Shown here piece by piece: positions 29,467-40,452 of a stretch of 64,000 nucleotides of DNA. The DNA is taken from positions 62,001-126,000 of the forward strand of contig NZ_WITC01000085.1 of the NCBI RefSeq assembly GCF_009601505.1, written 5' to 3'. Position 1 is the stretch's first letter, and the number at the start of each line of letters is the position of its first letter. This stretch comes from Sinorhizobium terangae (lineage in GTDB: Bacteria > Pseudomonadota > Alphaproteobacteria > Rhizobiales > Rhizobiaceae). Under the pieces are notes generated by a model. It was not told the origin of the DNA, ran no database searches, and saw only the letters and a list, made by a program, of their open reading frames with translations. Both the position numbers and the translations under genes were made by a program.

Positions 29467-30681
29467 TTAGGCGGCCATTGCCTTCTTGAGGTTCTCATCG
29501 ATCTTGTCGAGGAAGCCGGTGGTCGAGAGCCACGGCTGGTCCGGACCGATCAGCAGCGCCAGGTCCTTGGTCATGAAGCCGGCTTCGACCGTTTCGACGC
29601 AGACGCGTTCGAGCGTGTCGGCAAACTTGGCGAGTTCGGCGTTGCCGTCGAGCTTGGCGCGGTGGGCAAGGCCACGGGTCCAGGCGAAGATCGAGGCGAT
29701 GGAGTTGGTCGAGGTTTCCTCTCCCTTCTGGTGCTGGCGGTAGTGGCGGGTCACCGTGCCGTGCGCGGCTTCCGCTTCGACCGTCTTGCCGTCCGGCGTC
29801 ATCAGCACCGAAGTCATCAGGCCGAGCGAACCGAAGCCCTGGGCGACGATATCGGACTGGACGTCGCCGTCGTAGTTCTTGCAGGCCCAGACATAACCGC
29901 CGGACCACTTCAGCGCCGAGGCGACCATGTCGTCGATCAGGCGGTGTTCGTACCACAGCTTTTCAGTCTTGAACTGTTCGGCGAACTCCTCGTCGAACAC
30001 CTTCTGGAAGATGTCCTTGAAGCGGCCGTCATAGGCCTTGAGGATGGTGTTCTTGGTCGAGAGATAGACCGGAACCTTGCGCTGCAGGCCGTAATTGAAC
30101 GAAGCGCGGGCAAATTCGGTGATCGATTCGTCAAGGTTGTACATGGCCATCGCAACGCCGGCGCCAGGCGCATCGTAGACGTCGTGTTCGATGGTCTGGC
30201 CGTCTTCGCCGACGAACTTGATCGAAAGCTTGCCCTTGCCCGGGAACTTGAAGTCGGTGGCGCGATACTGGTCGCCGAAGGCGTGACGGCCGACGATGAT
30301 CGGCTTGGTCCAGCCGGGAACGAGGCGCGGCACGTTCTTGCAGATGATCGGCTCGCGGAAGATGACGCCGCCCAGGATATTGCGGATCGTGCCGTTCGGC
30401 GACTTCCACATCTTCTTCAGCTTGAATTCCTCGACACGGGCTTCGTCCGGCGTGATCGTCGCGCACTTGACGCCGACGCCATGCTTCTTGATGGCGTTGG
30501 CGGCATCGACTGTCACCTGGTCTTCGGTCGCGTCGCGGTTCTCGACGCTGAGGTCATAATATTCGAGATCGAGGTCGAGATAGGGGTGGATCAGCTTGTC
30601 CTTGATGAACTGCCAGATGATGCGGGTCATCTCGTCGCCGTCGAGTTCGACGACCGGATTGGCGACCTTGATCTTTGCCAT
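29467..30681 (-). CDS. icd: NADP-dependent isocitrate dehydrogenase
   Basis: A 404-residue TCA-cycle enzyme converting isocitrate to 2-oxoglutarate and CO2 with NADPH formation. It is the eukaryote-like (subfamily II) form, as usual in rhizobia: start [41 protein letters not shown] and [21 protein letters not shown], followed by [21 protein letters not shown] for cofactor binding. The open frame continues upstream of 30681 as shadow of the next gene; the true start is set by family length. A terminator follows. Confidence 0.97.
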   Translation of the reverse strand: MAKIKVANPVVELDGDEMTRIIWQFIKDKLIHPYLDLDLEYYDLSVENRDATEDQVTVDAANAIKKHGVGVKCATITPDEARVEEFKLKKMWKSPNGTIRNILGGVIFREPIICKNVPRLVPGWTKPIIVGRHAFGDQYRATDFKFPGKGKLSIKFVGEDGQTIEHDVYDAPGAGVAMAMYNLDESITEFARASFNYGLQRKVPVYLSTKNTILKAYDGRFKDIFQKVFDEEFAEQFKTEKLWYEHRLIDDMVASALKWSGGYVWACKNYDGDVQSDIVAQGFGSLGLMTSVLMTPDGKTVEAEAAHGTVTRHYRQHQKGEETSTNSIASIFAWTRGLAHRAKLDGNAELAKFADTLERVCVETVEAGFMTKDLALLIGPDQPWLSTTGFLDKIDENLKKAMAA

Positions 30682-30951
30682 GGGTATGCCTCGTAGCTTG
30701 CGGAGCATCGGACGCGATGCCCCCCGGTGGGAGAAATCCAGAGCCCTATAGCATTGTGAACCGGCAAGGCAAAGCATGCTTGGGTGAAACTTTGGATGGA
30801 GGAGAGACTGTCGCCTGCGGCTTTCCGCGTGCAAGGCGGGGATCGTTTGGCGACCCGGCTTCAGTGCTTGAAAAGATCGCGGAAGACGATATGCAAAGGG
30901 ATAACGGCGGCGTCCGGCATCGCCCCTCCGCGGAAAGGCAGAAGGCGCCTC

Positions 30952-32958
30952 ATGACGTTTCGGCTTCGTTTGCGTGATTGGTTGCTGGCCAACGATCCGG
31001 CCTTTTCCCGCCTGCGGCAGGCGTCGCGCGTCACCTCCACGATCGTCATTTCTGTTTGCCTGCTGATCGCGTTTCACTTCATCGTCGCGCCGTTGCCGCC
31101 GGCGGCTTATGGTCTCGCCGTCTCCCTGTCCATCGAAGGCGGCCTCGCCGTCAGGGACCGCACGTCGCGCGAACAGCTGGTCACCCGCATCATTGCCGTC
31201 CTCGTCGGCGTCGCGATGGTGAGCCTCGCCTCGGCTCTGGAAAGCCACCGCTACATATCCGACGTGATCTTCCTGATCATCATCTTCCTGGCGGTCTATG
31301 GCCGGGGCTACGGGCAGCGCTGGTTCGCCGTCGGCATGTTCGCCTTCATGTCCTATTTCCTCGGCGCCTATCTTCGTCCTACGCCGGACCAGTTGCCGGC
31401 GCTGTTCATGGGCGCGGCAATCTCCGCAACCGTCGCGCACCTCGTGCGCACCCGTCTTCTTCCCGACAATCGCTACCTTGATCTCTTGCGCGCCGCCGCG
31501 AGCGTTCAACGGCGCGTGGATCAGATCCTCTTCGAACTGGCCGAAACCGCCCGCAGGCCTGTTTTCACGGAAATAGACCGTCGCCGCTTGCTGGCTCAGG
31601 AAGAGCGGCTGAAGGAAGCGGTGCTGATGGCCGAGAGCCTCATCCCGACGGAGAACCGGCGGCCGGAGCCGGAACCTGGCCTTGCATCCTCGGACCTGGT
31701 CATCGACCTCTTCGACATTCATCTCGCCGCCGAGAGCGCCATTGTCCTCAGTTTTCAGGCGATGCCGCCAGCACCCCTCGTCGAAGCGATGCTGGCGCGC
31801 GACGCCGAGAAGATCGAGGACGAAATGAAGCGGCTTGACGCTTCGAACTTGAAGCAGATCGAGACCGCCAAGGCCTTGCTGTGGCTTCGCGACGTCCGCC
31901 GGCGGCTGCAGCGGAGCCTCACAGCGCTCTCCGAAAGCGACCTGCAGGATCCGGCAACCACTCCAAGCAGTGTGCCTTCGACGGGTCGCCTACAACTTTC
32001 CTTATCCGATCCCGCGCTGCGGACGGCGATCCAGATCACGCTCGCCACGGGCATTGCGATGGTCTTCGGGCTGATGCTTTCGCGGGACCGCTGGTTCTGG
32101 GCGGTGCTGGCGGCGTTCCTCGTTTTCACCAACACGCGCTCGCGCGGCGATACGGCAATCAAGGCGCTGCAGCGCTCGGCGGGAACGCTGTTCGGCATTG
32201 TCGTCGGCATCGCGCTTGGTACAGCGGTCGCGGGCAATTTCTATGTCATCCTGCCGCTCAGCGCCGCCTGCATCTTCCTCGCGTTCTATTTCCTGGCTGT
32301 GTCCTACGCGGCGATGACCTTCTTCATCTCAATCGTCCTCTCGCTGGTCTACAGCCTGATGGGCGTTTTGACACCACACCTTCTGCAACTGCGTCTCGAG
32401 GAAACGCTCATCGGCTCGGTCGCCGGCGCGGCGGTTGCCTTTCTCGTCTTTCCGACGCGGACGCGCACCACGCTTGATGCGGCGATTAAGGCCTGGTGCA
32501 ACGCTTTGATGGCGCTGCTTGAAGATGCAAAGAAAGGTACATCGGGTTTGTCATTGATTGTCCAATCGCAGGCGCTCGATCGCGCATACAGGGATCTGGC
32601 GGCGGCTGCCAAACCGCTCGGCGCCTCTTGGCAGCTCGTCACGCGCCCAGGCCATGTGCGCCAGACGCTGGCGGTCTTCATGGGCTGCACCTATTGGGCC
32701 CGCATCTTCGCCCGGCGAATGCCGAACGCGGCCGATGGCGACACGGCCCAATTCGTCGCCGAGATCGAAAGAAACCTGGAGACCGCCGGCAAGGTCCGCG
32801 AGAATGGCGCAGCCTATTTCTATGAAACACGCCGGGTGGCCGCACCTGTCGAACGCCACTTGCCGATCTCCAGGGACGACGCTCAACTCGGGCTGGAGAT
32901 GATCTCCATATCGCTGGAGCGACTTCACGTTGCTGAGGGTAGTCGTCTTCAAGGCTGA
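30952..32958 (+). CDS. FUSC-family inner-membrane transporter
   Basis: A 668-residue membrane protein with two membrane blocks: helices in about 25-165 and again in about 365-500, with soluble segments (about 180-350 and 510-668) between and after. This duplicated layout is that of the fusaric acid resistance/aromatic acid exporter (AaeB, YccS) superfamily. The phrases [10 protein letters not shown]-like at the first block end and [20 protein letters not shown] opening the second are typical. Start ATG 30952 chosen because upstream codons add a non-homologous stretch. Neighbours do not indicate a substrate. Confidence 0.85.
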   Translation: MTFRLRLRDWLLANDPAFSRLRQASRVTSTIVISVCLLIAFHFIVAPLPPAAYGLAVSLSIEGGLAVRDRTSREQLVTRIIAVLVGVAMVSLASALESHRYISDVIFLIIIFLAVYGRGYGQRWFAVGMFAFMSYFLGAYLRPTPDQLPALFMGAAISATVAHLVRTRLLPDNRYLDLLRAAASVQRRVDQILFELAETARRPVFTEIDRRRLLAQEERLKEAVLMAESLIPTENRRPEPEPGLASSDLVIDLFDIHLAAESAIVLSFQAMPPAPLVEAMLARDAEKIEDEMKRLDASNLKQIETAKALLWLRDVRRRLQRSLTALSESDLQDPATTPSSVPSTGRLQLSLSDPALRTAIQITLATGIAMVFGLMLSRDRWFWAVLAAFLVFTNTRSRGDTAIKALQRSAGTLFGIVVGIALGTAVAGNFYVILPLSAACIFLAFYFLAVSYAAMTFFISIVLSLVYSLMGVLTPHLLQLRLEETLIGSVAGAAVAFLVFPTRTRTTLDAAIKAWCNALMALLEDAKKGTSGLSLIVQSQALDRAYRDLAAAAKPLGASWQLVTRPGHVRQTLAVFMGCTYWARIFARRMPNAADGDTAQFVAEIERNLETAGKVRENGAAYFYETRRVAAPVERHLPISRDDAQLGLEMISISLERLHVAEGSRLQG

Positions 32959-33029
32959 TGGACGCCGGACTTTAATTTCGTGAACAATTGTGCGAGGGAA
33001 GCGGCGAACAGAAGGCGAAGGCTTGAGAA

Positions 33030-33860
33030 ATGGCAGGTACCAACAGCGAGCGCGAACTACTGACGGAAGGTCCGGCGATCATTCTCGCTTATCCGCAACT
33101 CGGCGAAAATATCGGCATGGTGGCGCGCGCCATGGCCAATTTCGGGCTGTCGGAACTGCGCCTCGTCAATCCGCGGGATGGCTGGCCGAGCGAGAAGGCG
33201 CGCTCCGCTGCAAGCCGCGCCGACCACGTCATCGATGGCGCCAAACTCTATGGCTCGCTCGAGGAGGCGATCGCGGACTTGAACTTCGTCTACGCCACCA
33301 CGGCCCGCGACCGCGACGGCTACAAGCCCGTGCGCTCGCCGATCATCGCCGCACGCACGCTGCGCCAGCGATTCAAAAGCGGGGAAGCGGTCGGCATCAT
33401 CTTTGGCCGCGAACGCACGGGCCTCACCAACGAGGAAGTGGCGCTGGCCGACGAGATCGTGACCTTCCCGGTCAATCCGGCCTTCGCTTCGCTGAACCTC
33501 GCACAGGCCGTGCTGCTCATGTCCTACGAGTGGATGAAGACCGGCATGGAATCGGAAGAAGAAACGTCGTTCCAGGCGATCCCACAGCGCCCGGCGACCA
33601 AGGAACATCTGCAGGGTCTGTTCGAGCATCTGGAAGACGCCCTGGAAGCGCGCAATTACTTCCGCTCCGCCGACAAAAAGCCGAAATTGGTCGAAAATCT
33701 CCGCGCTGTTCTAACGAGACCATCCTTTACCGAATCTGAAATCCAGGTGCTGCGCGGCGTCATCTCTTCGCTCGACCGGTTCACGCGCGAAAATCCGCGC
33801 GGCTCCGGTGCACCGGCAGGGCGCAACAGGAAAGTGCAAGGCAGCGGTGACAACGAGTGA
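33030..33860 (+). CDS. trmJ: TrmJ-like tRNA/rRNA 2'-O-methyltransferase
   Basis: A 276-residue SPOUT methyltransferase. The knot region reads [21 protein letters not shown], then [16 protein letters not shown], with the catalytic-site Arg and Asn as in TrmJ, which methylates the 2'-O of nucleotide 32 in tRNA. The N-terminal [20 protein letters not shown] is the family start. The C-terminal ~100 residues form the extension seen in TrmJ. It overlaps the glutamate racemase gene, which begins inside its 3' end. Confidence 0.9.
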   Translation: MAGTNSERELLTEGPAIILAYPQLGENIGMVARAMANFGLSELRLVNPRDGWPSEKARSAASRADHVIDGAKLYGSLEEAIADLNFVYATTARDRDGYKPVRSPIIAARTLRQRFKSGEAVGIIFGRERTGLTNEEVALADEIVTFPVNPAFASLNLAQAVLLMSYEWMKTGMESEEETSFQAIPQRPATKEHLQGLFEHLEDALEARNYFRSADKKPKLVENLRAVLTRPSFTESEIQVLRGVISSLDRFTRENPRGSGAPAGRNRKVQGSGDNE

Positions 33861-34692
33861 ACTGAAACCCATACTCGTCTTCGACAGCGGAATCGGTGGC
33901 CTGACGGTGCTGCGCGAGGCGCGCGTGCTAATGCCAGAGCGGCATTTCATCTATGTTGCAGACGACGCCGGTTTTCCTTACGGCGGCTGGGAGGAGGGGG
34001 CCTTGAAGGAGCGCGTGATAGCGCTCTTCGGCGAATTGCTCGCCGCGCACGACCCGGAAATCTGCATCATCGCCTGCAACACCGCCTTCACGCTCGTCGG
34101 CGCCGATCTTCGCGGCGCCTATCCGCAGATGACCTTCGTCGGCACGGTGCCGGCGATCAAGCCGGCGGCGGAGCGGACCCGCTCCGGGCTGGTTTCGGTT
34201 CTTGCAACACCCGGCACGGTAAAACGCGCCTATACACGCGATCTCATCCAGTCCTTCGCTTCGCAATGCCATGTGCGGCTTGTCGGCTCGGAAAATCTGG
34301 CACGCATGGCAGAAGCCTATATCCGCGGCGAGAAGCTCGATGACGAAGCAGTGCTGGGCGAGATCGCGTCATGTTTCGTCGAGAGGGATGGGGAAAAGAC
34401 CGATATCGTGGTGCTCGCCTGCACGCATTACCCCTTCATGGCGAACGTCTTCCGGCGGTTGGCGCCCTGGCCGGTGGACTGGCTCGATCCAGCCGAGGCG
34501 ATTGCGCGGCGTGCCCGCTCGCTCGTGCCGCTGCCGAACGGTTTCGAGCCATTGAACGGCTTCGATCCGGCGGTCTTTACCTCGGGAAAGCCGGACTTCG
34601 CCACACGACGGCTGATGCAAGGCTTTGGGTTAACCGTGATTGCAAACACCGTGCCCGATAAGCGGGCGAAACCCAGCCAAGCTATCGTTTAG
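33847..34692 (+). CDS. murI: Glutamate racemase
   Basis: A 281-residue enzyme producing D-glutamate for peptidoglycan. Signatures are [15 protein letters not shown] at the N-terminus, IIACNTAF with catalytic Cys77, and VLACTHYPF with the second catalytic Cys. I chose GTG 33847, with AAGG 5 bases upstream; this overlaps the trmJ stop by 14 bp. A GTG at 33808 is also open. The gene stop overlaps the stop of the convergent small membrane protein by 3 bp. Confidence 0.93.
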   Translation: MTTSELKPILVFDSGIGGLTVLREARVLMPERHFIYVADDAGFPYGGWEEGALKERVIALFGELLAAHDPEICIIACNTAFTLVGADLRGAYPQMTFVGTVPAIKPAAERTRSGLVSVLATPGTVKRAYTRDLIQSFASQCHVRLVGSENLARMAEAYIRGEKLDDEAVLGEIASCFVERDGEKTDIVVLACTHYPFMANVFRRLAPWPVDWLDPAEAIARRARSLVPLPNGFEPLNGFDPAVFTSGKPDFATRRLMQGFGLTVIANTVPDKRAKPSQAIV

Positions 34693-34880
34693 AAAACGTC
34701 CAGCAAGAACAAAAGTCTGCCAACAAGGACAGCCAAGGCGCCAGCGACAATCGCGTTGGCAACCTTCATTTGCGCCGCTTCCTTCCTGGATATGACCCGC
34801 TGGGCATCTTTGTGCGCTTCGCGCATGCGTTCATCGAGCTTGTACATCTCGAATTGTTGTTTGGTTTCGTTCTGGTGCAT
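34689..34880 (-). CDS. Small single-pass membrane protein
   Basis: A 63-residue protein from ATG 34880, preceded by AGGGA 5 bases away. Residues 1-38 are charged and helical (many Lys, Arg, Glu), and 39-60 are a hydrophobic membrane helix ([21 protein letters not shown]); an N-in orientation is likely. The frame is open far upstream to 35117, but that part looks non-coding. Family not recognised. Its stop overlaps that of murI on the opposite strand. Confidence 0.65.
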   Translation of the reverse strand: MHQNETKQQFEMYKLDERMREAHKDAQRVISRKEAAQMKVANAIVAGALAVLVGRLLFLLDVF

Positions 34881-35138
34881 CGCTGTCCCTAGCAGGCTGT
34901 GACGACAAAACTCATATGGAGACGGTCGGGAACCTAAGAAAGATGCTGCGACCCTAATATTCAACTTTCCCTTGCATTGAAGGGGAGGCGGTGAGTTTCC
35001 CCTCAGGCCGGCGCGGAACGAAGTATTCCCTGTGGGTTGTCGGAATCTGCGGGATAGTCGTGGGATAAACCGTGCTACGTGTCGCTCGTTTGACGATCCC
35101 GACGGATCGCGAATCAATCTGTGATGAACGAGGTATGG

Positions 35139-36653
35139 ATGAAAGTCGGCATCGACATGGGAACGACGTCCGAAGGGACTTCGGCCTCGCTCGATATCGA
35201 GGAGCTTCTGGCGACGCGCCTGCTGGTGCAGGGTAATTCAGGCTCGGGAAAGTCGCACCTCTTGCGCCGACTGCTCGAACAGTCCGCGCCTTGGGTGCAG
35301 CAGTGCATCATCGATCCCGAAGGCGATTTCGTCACGCTCGCCGACAAGTTCGGCCATGTGGTCATCGAAGGCGAGCGCACGGATGCGGAACTGATCGGCA
35401 TTGCGACGCGCATCCGCCAGCACCGCGTCTCCTGTGTGCTTTCGCTGGAGGGTCTCGACATCGAGCAGCAGATGCGCAGCGCCGGCTTCTTCCTGAATGC
35501 CATGTTCGACGCGGACCGCGAGTACTGGTACCCCGTCCTGGTTGTCGTCGACGAGGCGCAGATGTTCGCGCCATCGGTCGGTGGCGATGTCGCGGAAGAG
35601 GTCCGCAAAGTATCGCTCGGCGCGATGACGAACCTCATGTGCCGCGGCCGCAAGAGGGGGCTCGCCGGCGTCATCGCCACGCAACGACTGGCGAAGCTCG
35701 CAAAGAACGTCGCGGCAGAAGCGTCGAATTTCCTCATGGGGCGCACCTTTCTCGATATCGATATGCTGCGCGCCGCCGATCTGCTCGGCATGGACCGCCG
35801 CACCGCCGAGATGTTCCGCGACCTGAAACGCGGCTCTTTCGTCGCGCTCGGGCCTGCGCTGTCGCGTCGACCGTTGAAAGTGACGATTGGTTCCGTCGAG
35901 ACCTCTGCCCGCTCCACCAGCCCGAAGCTGATGCCGCTGCCGGAAGCGCCGCAGGATGTCGAGGACTTGATTTTCACGCCGGATCCGGAAGAGTTGACAC
36001 GGCCCAACATGCGCCGACCCACCCCGCAGCCGCGCCCGGCGACCGACATTCTCGCCGAGCTGTCGCGACCGCGCCCCGAGCCTTTGGCGCCGGTGGAGAC
36101 CAAGCCCGCCCTGCCGGAAATGTCGGCGGAGGAACGCGATGCGCTGATCGTCAGCCTGTTCGCCGAGATCCTGGCCAATCCGGACGCGGCATTCCGGCCG
36201 GACGCAGAACTCTTCCAGGACTTTCTTGTCCGTTGCCGTATCCGCCGCGTGCCCGGGCCGGCGCTCTCCTTGAGCGCCTTCCGCCGCAAGATGGCCGTCG
36301 CCCGGTCGGGCGTCGATGCCGAGACGGCTGCGACAGAGACATGGGCATCGGCGCTCCGGCTTGCAGACCGCGTGAGCGAGGACTTGCAAGCGGTGTTCCT
36401 GATGATGGCGCAGGCAGCCGTGCGTGGCCTGCCGTGTCCTTCGGACGCGATGATCGCGCGCGCCTATGGAACCCATTCCGCCCGGCGCGCGCGGCGGCTG
36501 CTCGGCTATTTCGAAGAGCATGGGCTGATCGTGGTGCACGCGGATTTCTCCGGCAAGCGTATCGTGGCTTTCCCCGACCTCGGCAGCGAAACCGCGCCGG
36601 GGGATGCAAGCGGCCCGGATATCGGCAACGGGGAACGGGCAGCCGCCGAGTGA
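35139..36653 (+). CDS. HerA/DUF87-like P-loop ATPase
   Basis: A 504-residue protein. Walker A is GNSGSGKS (residues 32-39) and Walker B VLVVVDEAQMF (~130-140); downstream MCRGRKRGLAGVIATQRLAKL and NFLMGRTFLDID are typical of DUF87/HerA-type ATPases that move or unwind DNA. The central ~100 residues (about 260-330) are Pro-rich and probably a linker; the C-terminal domain (about 340-480) is helical, ending in ARRARRLLGYFEEHGLIVV, like a winged helix. Start ATG 35139 has GAGG 5 bases upstream. No NurA nuclease is nearby, so this is not the archaeal-type pair; role unknown. Confidence 0.82.
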   Translation: MKVGIDMGTTSEGTSASLDIEELLATRLLVQGNSGSGKSHLLRRLLEQSAPWVQQCIIDPEGDFVTLADKFGHVVIEGERTDAELIGIATRIRQHRVSCVLSLEGLDIEQQMRSAGFFLNAMFDADREYWYPVLVVVDEAQMFAPSVGGDVAEEVRKVSLGAMTNLMCRGRKRGLAGVIATQRLAKLAKNVAAEASNFLMGRTFLDIDMLRAADLLGMDRRTAEMFRDLKRGSFVALGPALSRRPLKVTIGSVETSARSTSPKLMPLPEAPQDVEDLIFTPDPEELTRPNMRRPTPQPRPATDILAELSRPRPEPLAPVETKPALPEMSAEERDALIVSLFAEILANPDAAFRPDAELFQDFLVRCRIRRVPGPALSLSAFRRKMAVARSGVDAETAATETWASALRLADRVSEDLQAVFLMMAQAAVRGLPCPSDAMIARAYGTHSARRARRLLGYFEEHGLIVVHADFSGKRIVAFPDLGSETAPGDASGPDIGNGERAAAE

Positions 36654-36694
36654 CGGCTATCTGGCGAAAATCGCTATGTTTCCGTCATATTCCG

Positions 36695-36723
36695 TTGACA
36701 AATCAGCGATCCGAGCATAAAGA
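36695..36723 (+). promoter_or_regulatory. Probable sigma-70 promoter of rpsD
   Basis: TTGACA (36695-36700), 17-base spacer, TAAAGA (36718-36723), giving a leader of about 170 nt before rpsD. A second TTGACA occurs near 36764. Confidence 0.55.
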
Positions 36724-36732
36724 CCCGCCCAA

Positions 36733-36873
36733 CGCCGGGCAGCGATGCCCGGTGTTTCATTTGACATGTCCCGTGGTTTCTTGCGTCCGCGTGATCGTGA
36801 GAGACCTGTCAGAGTTCCAAAAATGGGCTCAGAGGAGGGCGTGTTTCCTTGATCCGGCTTGGCAACAAGCCGG
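36733..36873 (+). promoter_or_regulatory. Structured rpsD leader with two hairpins
   Basis: Hairpin 1: CGCCGGGC (36733) pairs across AGCGAT with GCCCGGTG (to about 36754), followed by a U-rich GTTTCATTTG. Hairpin 2: CCGGCTTG (36854-36861), loop GCAA (a GNRA tetraloop), CAAGCCGG (36866-36873), placed 24 bases before the start codon. Ribosomal protein S4 represses its own mRNA in other bacteria through a structured leader, so autoregulation is a reasonable guess, without direct evidence here. Confidence 0.4.
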
Positions 36874-36897
36874 CGTAACCGATTGAAAGGAAATGCG

Positions 36898-37515
36898 ATG
36901 AGCAAGCGCGAATCGTCCAAGTACAAAATTGACCGCCGTATGGGCGAAAACATCTGGGGCCGTCCGAAGTCCCCGGTTAACCGTCGTGAATACGGCCCGG
37001 GCCAGCACGGCCAGCGCCGCAAGTCCAAGCTTTCCGACTTCGGCGTGCAGCTGCGCGCCAAGCAGAAGCTGAAGGGCTACTACGGCGACATCCGTGAAAA
37101 GCAGTTCCGTGCGATCTTCGCCGAAGCTTCGCGCCGCAAGGGTGACACCCCGGAAAACCTGATCGGTCTTCTCGAATCGCGCCTGGACGCGATCGTCTAC
37201 CGCGCCAAGTTCGTTCCGACCGTCTTTGCCGCTCGCCAGTTCGTCAACCATGGCCACGTCAAGGTCAACGGCGTCCGCGTCAACATCGGTTCCTACCGTT
37301 GCAAGCCGGGTGACGTCATCGAAGTCAAGGAAAAGTCCAAGCAGCTCGTTTCGGTTCTCGAATCCGTACAGCTCGCTGAACGTGACGTTCCGGACTACAT
37401 CGAAGCCGACCACAACAAGATGGTCGCAACCTACGTCCGCGTCCCGGTTCTCTCCGACGTTCCGTACCCGGTCGTCATGGAACCGCACCTGGTCGTCGAA
37501 TTCTATTCGCGTTGA
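36898..37515 (+). CDS. rpsD: 30S ribosomal protein S4
   Basis: A 205-residue small-subunit protein that nucleates 16S rRNA folding. The N-terminal zinc-free S4 domain starts [20 protein letters not shown]; the RNA-binding S4 fold has VDNVVYR-type residues in [17 protein letters not shown] and [34 protein letters not shown]-like purines precede ATG 36898. It is a lone gene here rather than part of the alpha operon (rpsK, rpoA), the usual arrangement for S4 in rhizobia. A terminator follows. Confidence 0.98.
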   Translation: MSKRESSKYKIDRRMGENIWGRPKSPVNRREYGPGQHGQRRKSKLSDFGVQLRAKQKLKGYYGDIREKQFRAIFAEASRRKGDTPENLIGLLESRLDAIVYRAKFVPTVFAARQFVNHGHVKVNGVRVNIGSYRCKPGDVIEVKEKSKQLVSVLESVQLAERDVPDYIEADHNKMVATYVRVPVLSDVPYPVVMEPHLVVEFYSR

Positions 37516-37543
37516 TCCGGGGCTTCGGCCTTGTGAGTTTTCG

Positions 37544-37572
37544 AAAACCGCCCGGAAAGGGGCGGTTTTTTT
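37544..37572 (+). terminator. Intrinsic terminator of rpsD
   Basis: AAAACCGCCC, loop ggaaag, GGGCGGTTTTTTT (stem CCGCCC 37548-37553 with GGGCGG 37560-37565). Confidence 0.93.
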
Positions 37573-37611
37573 GTACGAAGATGTCGATCAATCAGTATCG
37601 AGGAATGCCGC

Positions 37612-38559
37612 ATGCCGGAGCAAAACGCGCCGCAAGATCTGCAGGCGATCATCGATGACATTTACCGCGAGCTGACGCCGCGGCTCGGCGAGGGCAAGGT
37701 CGCCGATTATATCCCGCAGCTCGCGCGCGTCGACTCTCGCCGTTTCGGCATGGCAATCGTCACGACGGGCGGCCAGATCTACCGGGTCGGCGACGCCGAA
37801 GTGCCGTTTTCGATCCAGAGCATTTCCAAGGTGTTCACGCTGACGCTGGCGCTCGGCAAACACGGCGAAAATATTTGGCACCGGGTCGGGCGCGAGCCGT
37901 CCGGCTCAGCCTTCAATTCGATCGTCCAGCTCGAGCACGAAGGCGGCAAGCCGCGCAATCCCTTCATCAATGCCGGCGCGATCACCATCAGCGACCTCAT
38001 CCTCGCAGGCCACACGCCTAAGGAGCTAATCGGTGAAATCGTGCAGTTCGTCCGCTATCTAGCCGACGACGACACGATCGTGATCGACCACGAAGTGGCG
38101 CGCTCGGAGACGGTTACCGGTTTCCGCAATGTCGCCCTTGCCAATTTCATGCGGTCCTATGGCCGGCTCGATCATCCGGCCGAACACGTGCTCGGCGTCT
38201 ATTTCCATCATTGCGCGCTGGCTATGACCTGCGTCCAGCTCGCCAAGGCCGGCCTGTTCCTGGCGGCCGGCGGGGCCAATCCCCTGACGGGGCATTCGGT
38301 CGTCTCGCGTCAACGTGCGCGCCGCATCAACGCCCTGATGCTGACCTGCGGACACTACGACGGCTCCGGCGATTTCGCCTATCGCGTCGGTCTGCCGGGC
38401 AAGAGCGGCGTCGGCGGCGGCATTATGGCTGTCGCGCCGGGCAAGGCTTCCGTCGCCGTCTGGTCACCGGGCCTCAACGAGAACGGCAATTCGCTGCTCG
38501 GTTCGCTGGCGCTCGAAATGCTGGCCGCGCGCACCGGCTGGTCGGTGTTTGGTCCTTGA
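37612..38559 (+). CDS. glsA: Glutaminase
   Basis: A 315-residue glutaminase of the beta-lactamase fold, hydrolysing glutamine to glutamate and ammonia. The catalytic Ser-x-x-Lys is in [16 protein letters not shown] (~62-77), followed by [17 protein letters not shown] and the NPFINAGAI segment; [16 protein letters not shown] near residue 265 is family-typical. GAGGA precedes the start. Lies between rpsD and ttcA with no clear operon partner. Confidence 0.95.
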   Translation: MPEQNAPQDLQAIIDDIYRELTPRLGEGKVADYIPQLARVDSRRFGMAIVTTGGQIYRVGDAEVPFSIQSISKVFTLTLALGKHGENIWHRVGREPSGSAFNSIVQLEHEGGKPRNPFINAGAITISDLILAGHTPKELIGEIVQFVRYLADDDTIVIDHEVARSETVTGFRNVALANFMRSYGRLDHPAEHVLGVYFHHCALAMTCVQLAKAGLFLAAGGANPLTGHSVVSRQRARRINALMLTCGHYDGSGDFAYRVGLPGKSGVGGGIMAVAPGKASVAVWSPGLNENGNSLLGSLALEMLAARTGWSVFGP

Positions 38560-38669
38560 TAATGCCGTTCCGGACCGTTTCCCCTTGATCTCCAGCGCCG
38601 GACAGGGCAAGTGCTGGTTAATGCACCTGGGGCAGCTGTTGCTGCCCCGCCTAATCCGAGACTGTCGCC

Positions 38670-39560
38670 ATGGAACTCGCACGATCGTCAGAGCACGATG
38701 GGATGAACAGCATCGTCGGTGAGGAAGGCGCCGGCTTCGACGCCGGCGCCCATCCGCTGTTTGCCCGGATGCCGTCGTCCGTTTCCTTCAACAAGCTTCG
38801 CAAGCGACTTCTGCGGCAGACGCGTCAGGCGCTCGACGATTTCGGCATGCTGAAGGGCGCGAAGCGCTGGCTGGTCGGTCTTTCCGGCGGCAAGGACAGC
38901 TACAGCCTGCTCGCACTGCTGATGGACCTGCAATGGCGCGGGCTCCTGCCGGTCGAACTTATCGCCTGCAACCTCGATCAGGGCCAGCCGAACTTCCCGA
39001 AGCACATTTTGCCGGAATATCTGACTTCGATCGGCGTCAAGCACCGCATCGAGTACCGCGACACCTATTCCGTCGTAAAGGAAAAGGTGCCGACCGGCGC
39101 GACCTACTGCTCGCTCTGTTCGCGGCTGAGGCGCGGCAATCTCTATCGCATCGCACGGGAGGAGGGGTGTGATGCCCTGGTCCTCGGTCATCATCGCGAG
39201 GACATTCTCGAAACCTTCTTCATGAACCTCTTCCATGGCGGGCGTCTCGCATCGATGCCGGCCAAGCTTCTCAATGACGAGGGCGATCTCATGGTGTTGA
39301 GACCGCTCGCCTATGCAGCGGAAGACGACCTCGCGAAGTTTGCAGCGGCGATGGAATTTCCGATCATCCCCTGCGACCTCTGCGGTTCGCAGGATGGTCT
39401 CGAACGCAATGCGATGAAGGCGATGCTTGCCGACATTGAGCGGCGCATGCCCGGTCGCAAGGACACGATGCTGCGCGCGCTTGGCCACGTGAACCCTTCA
39501 CATCTGCTCGACGCGAAGCTTTTCGATTTCCAATCCCTTTCTCCGGAGTCCCAAGAATGA
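38670..39560 (+). CDS. ttcA: TtcA-type tRNA 2-thiocytidine synthetase
   Basis: A 296-residue PP-loop ATPase: SGGKDS (about residue 73) binds ATP, and the Cys pair [11 protein letters not shown] plus the third Cys in IPCDLCGSQ form the Fe-S and thiol relay of TtcA, which thiolates C32 in tRNA. The start may be ATG 38670 or 38703; the former gives a longer N-terminus with weak ribosome binding. Overlaps the next gene by 4 bp. Confidence 0.88.
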   Translation: MELARSSEHDGMNSIVGEEGAGFDAGAHPLFARMPSSVSFNKLRKRLLRQTRQALDDFGMLKGAKRWLVGLSGGKDSYSLLALLMDLQWRGLLPVELIACNLDQGQPNFPKHILPEYLTSIGVKHRIEYRDTYSVVKEKVPTGATYCSLCSRLRRGNLYRIAREEGCDALVLGHHREDILETFFMNLFHGGRLASMPAKLLNDEGDLMVLRPLAYAAEDDLAKFAAAMEFPIIPCDLCGSQDGLERNAMKAMLADIERRMPGRKDTMLRALGHVNPSHLLDAKLFDFQSLSPESQE

Positions 39561-40381
39561 GCCATTCCGTCGACATCGCCGCGCTTGCCAACCTTCTGCA
39601 GGAGGCGGCGGTCAAGGAAATCCTGCCGCGATTCCGCAATCTCGGCTCGGGCGACGTGCGCATGAAGTCGGAAGCGATCGATCTCGTCACCGACGGGGAT
39701 GAAGCGGCGGAAAGGTTGATCAAGGCCGGGATCGGCGCTATCGCGCCCGGCGCCGTCTTCATCGGCGAGGAGTCCGTCGCCGCCGATCCGGCACTCCTCG
39801 ACAAGCTGGCTGGTGCCGATCTCGCGATCGTCGTCGACCCAATCGACGGAACGTTCAATTTCGCCGCCGGCCTGCCGCTCTTCGGCGTGATGGCAAGCGT
39901 GGTCGCCAAGGGCGAGACCGTCGCCGGCATCATCTATGACCCGCTCGGCAACGACTGGGTCATTGCGGAGAAGGGGGCAGGCGCCTGGCTGTGCCGACCC
40001 GATGGATCGCAGGAGAAGTTGGCGGTGACTGCGGGCGTGCCGCTCGAGGCCATGGTCGGCGGTGCTTCGACGGCCTTCTACAAGGAAGACGACCGACGGA
40101 TCGTCATGGGCAATTTGGCCAAGGTCAGGATCGCCACCAGTTACCGTTGCGCCGCCCATGAATACCGCGCTTTTGCCGGCGGCCATCTGCACTTCCTGAT
40201 GTACCAGAAGCTGATGCCGTGGGATCACCTCGCCGGCACGTTGATCACCGAAGAGGCGGGCGCCTATGCGGCCCGGTTCGATGGCTCGCGGTATCTGCCC
40301 GCCCATACCAACGGAGGGCTGCTTCTGGCGACCGACAAGGAGAGCTGGGACGCGTTGCGCCGAGAGGTTTTCACGGTCTGA
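39557..40381 (+). CDS. Inositol monophosphatase-family protein
   Basis: A 274-residue Mg2+/Li+-sensitive phosphatase-fold protein. Metal-binding residues are in IGEES (~75) and [19 protein letters not shown] (~92-110), and the C-terminal signature in [16 protein letters not shown] (~217). It could hydrolyse inositol phosphates, 3'-phosphoadenosine phosphate (CysQ-like) or related compounds. Overlaps ttcA by ATGA, so the two are coexpressed; the link, if any, between tRNA thiolation and this enzyme is unclear. Confidence 0.87.
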   Translation: MSHSVDIAALANLLQEAAVKEILPRFRNLGSGDVRMKSEAIDLVTDGDEAAERLIKAGIGAIAPGAVFIGEESVAADPALLDKLAGADLAIVVDPIDGTFNFAAGLPLFGVMASVVAKGETVAGIIYDPLGNDWVIAEKGAGAWLCRPDGSQEKLAVTAGVPLEAMVGGASTAFYKEDDRRIVMGNLAKVRIATSYRCAAHEYRAFAGGHLHFLMYQKLMPWDHLAGTLITEEAGAYAARFDGSRYLPAHTNGGLLLATDKESWDALRREVFTV

Positions 40382-40392
40382 CAAAACATCTA

Positions 40393-40441
40393 ATGCATGT
40401 CGCCCAAAAGTGTGCAGCCATTTTGGGACAACGACATGCAT
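40393..40441. repeat. Rhizobial palindrome, copy A
   Basis: ATGCATGTCGCCCAAAAG ... TTTTGGGACAACGACATGCAT: a long imperfect palindrome just after the stop of the phosphatase gene. A related copy lies at 46194-46242. It could act as a bidirectional transcription stop. Confidence 0.7.
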
Positions 40442-40452
40442 GAAAATAGGGG

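Noticed and set aside
30682-31722. N-terminal extension of icd of about 347 codons
   Set aside because: It is antisense to the FUSC transporter gene and unrelated to isocitrate dehydrogenases; the true start is 30681.
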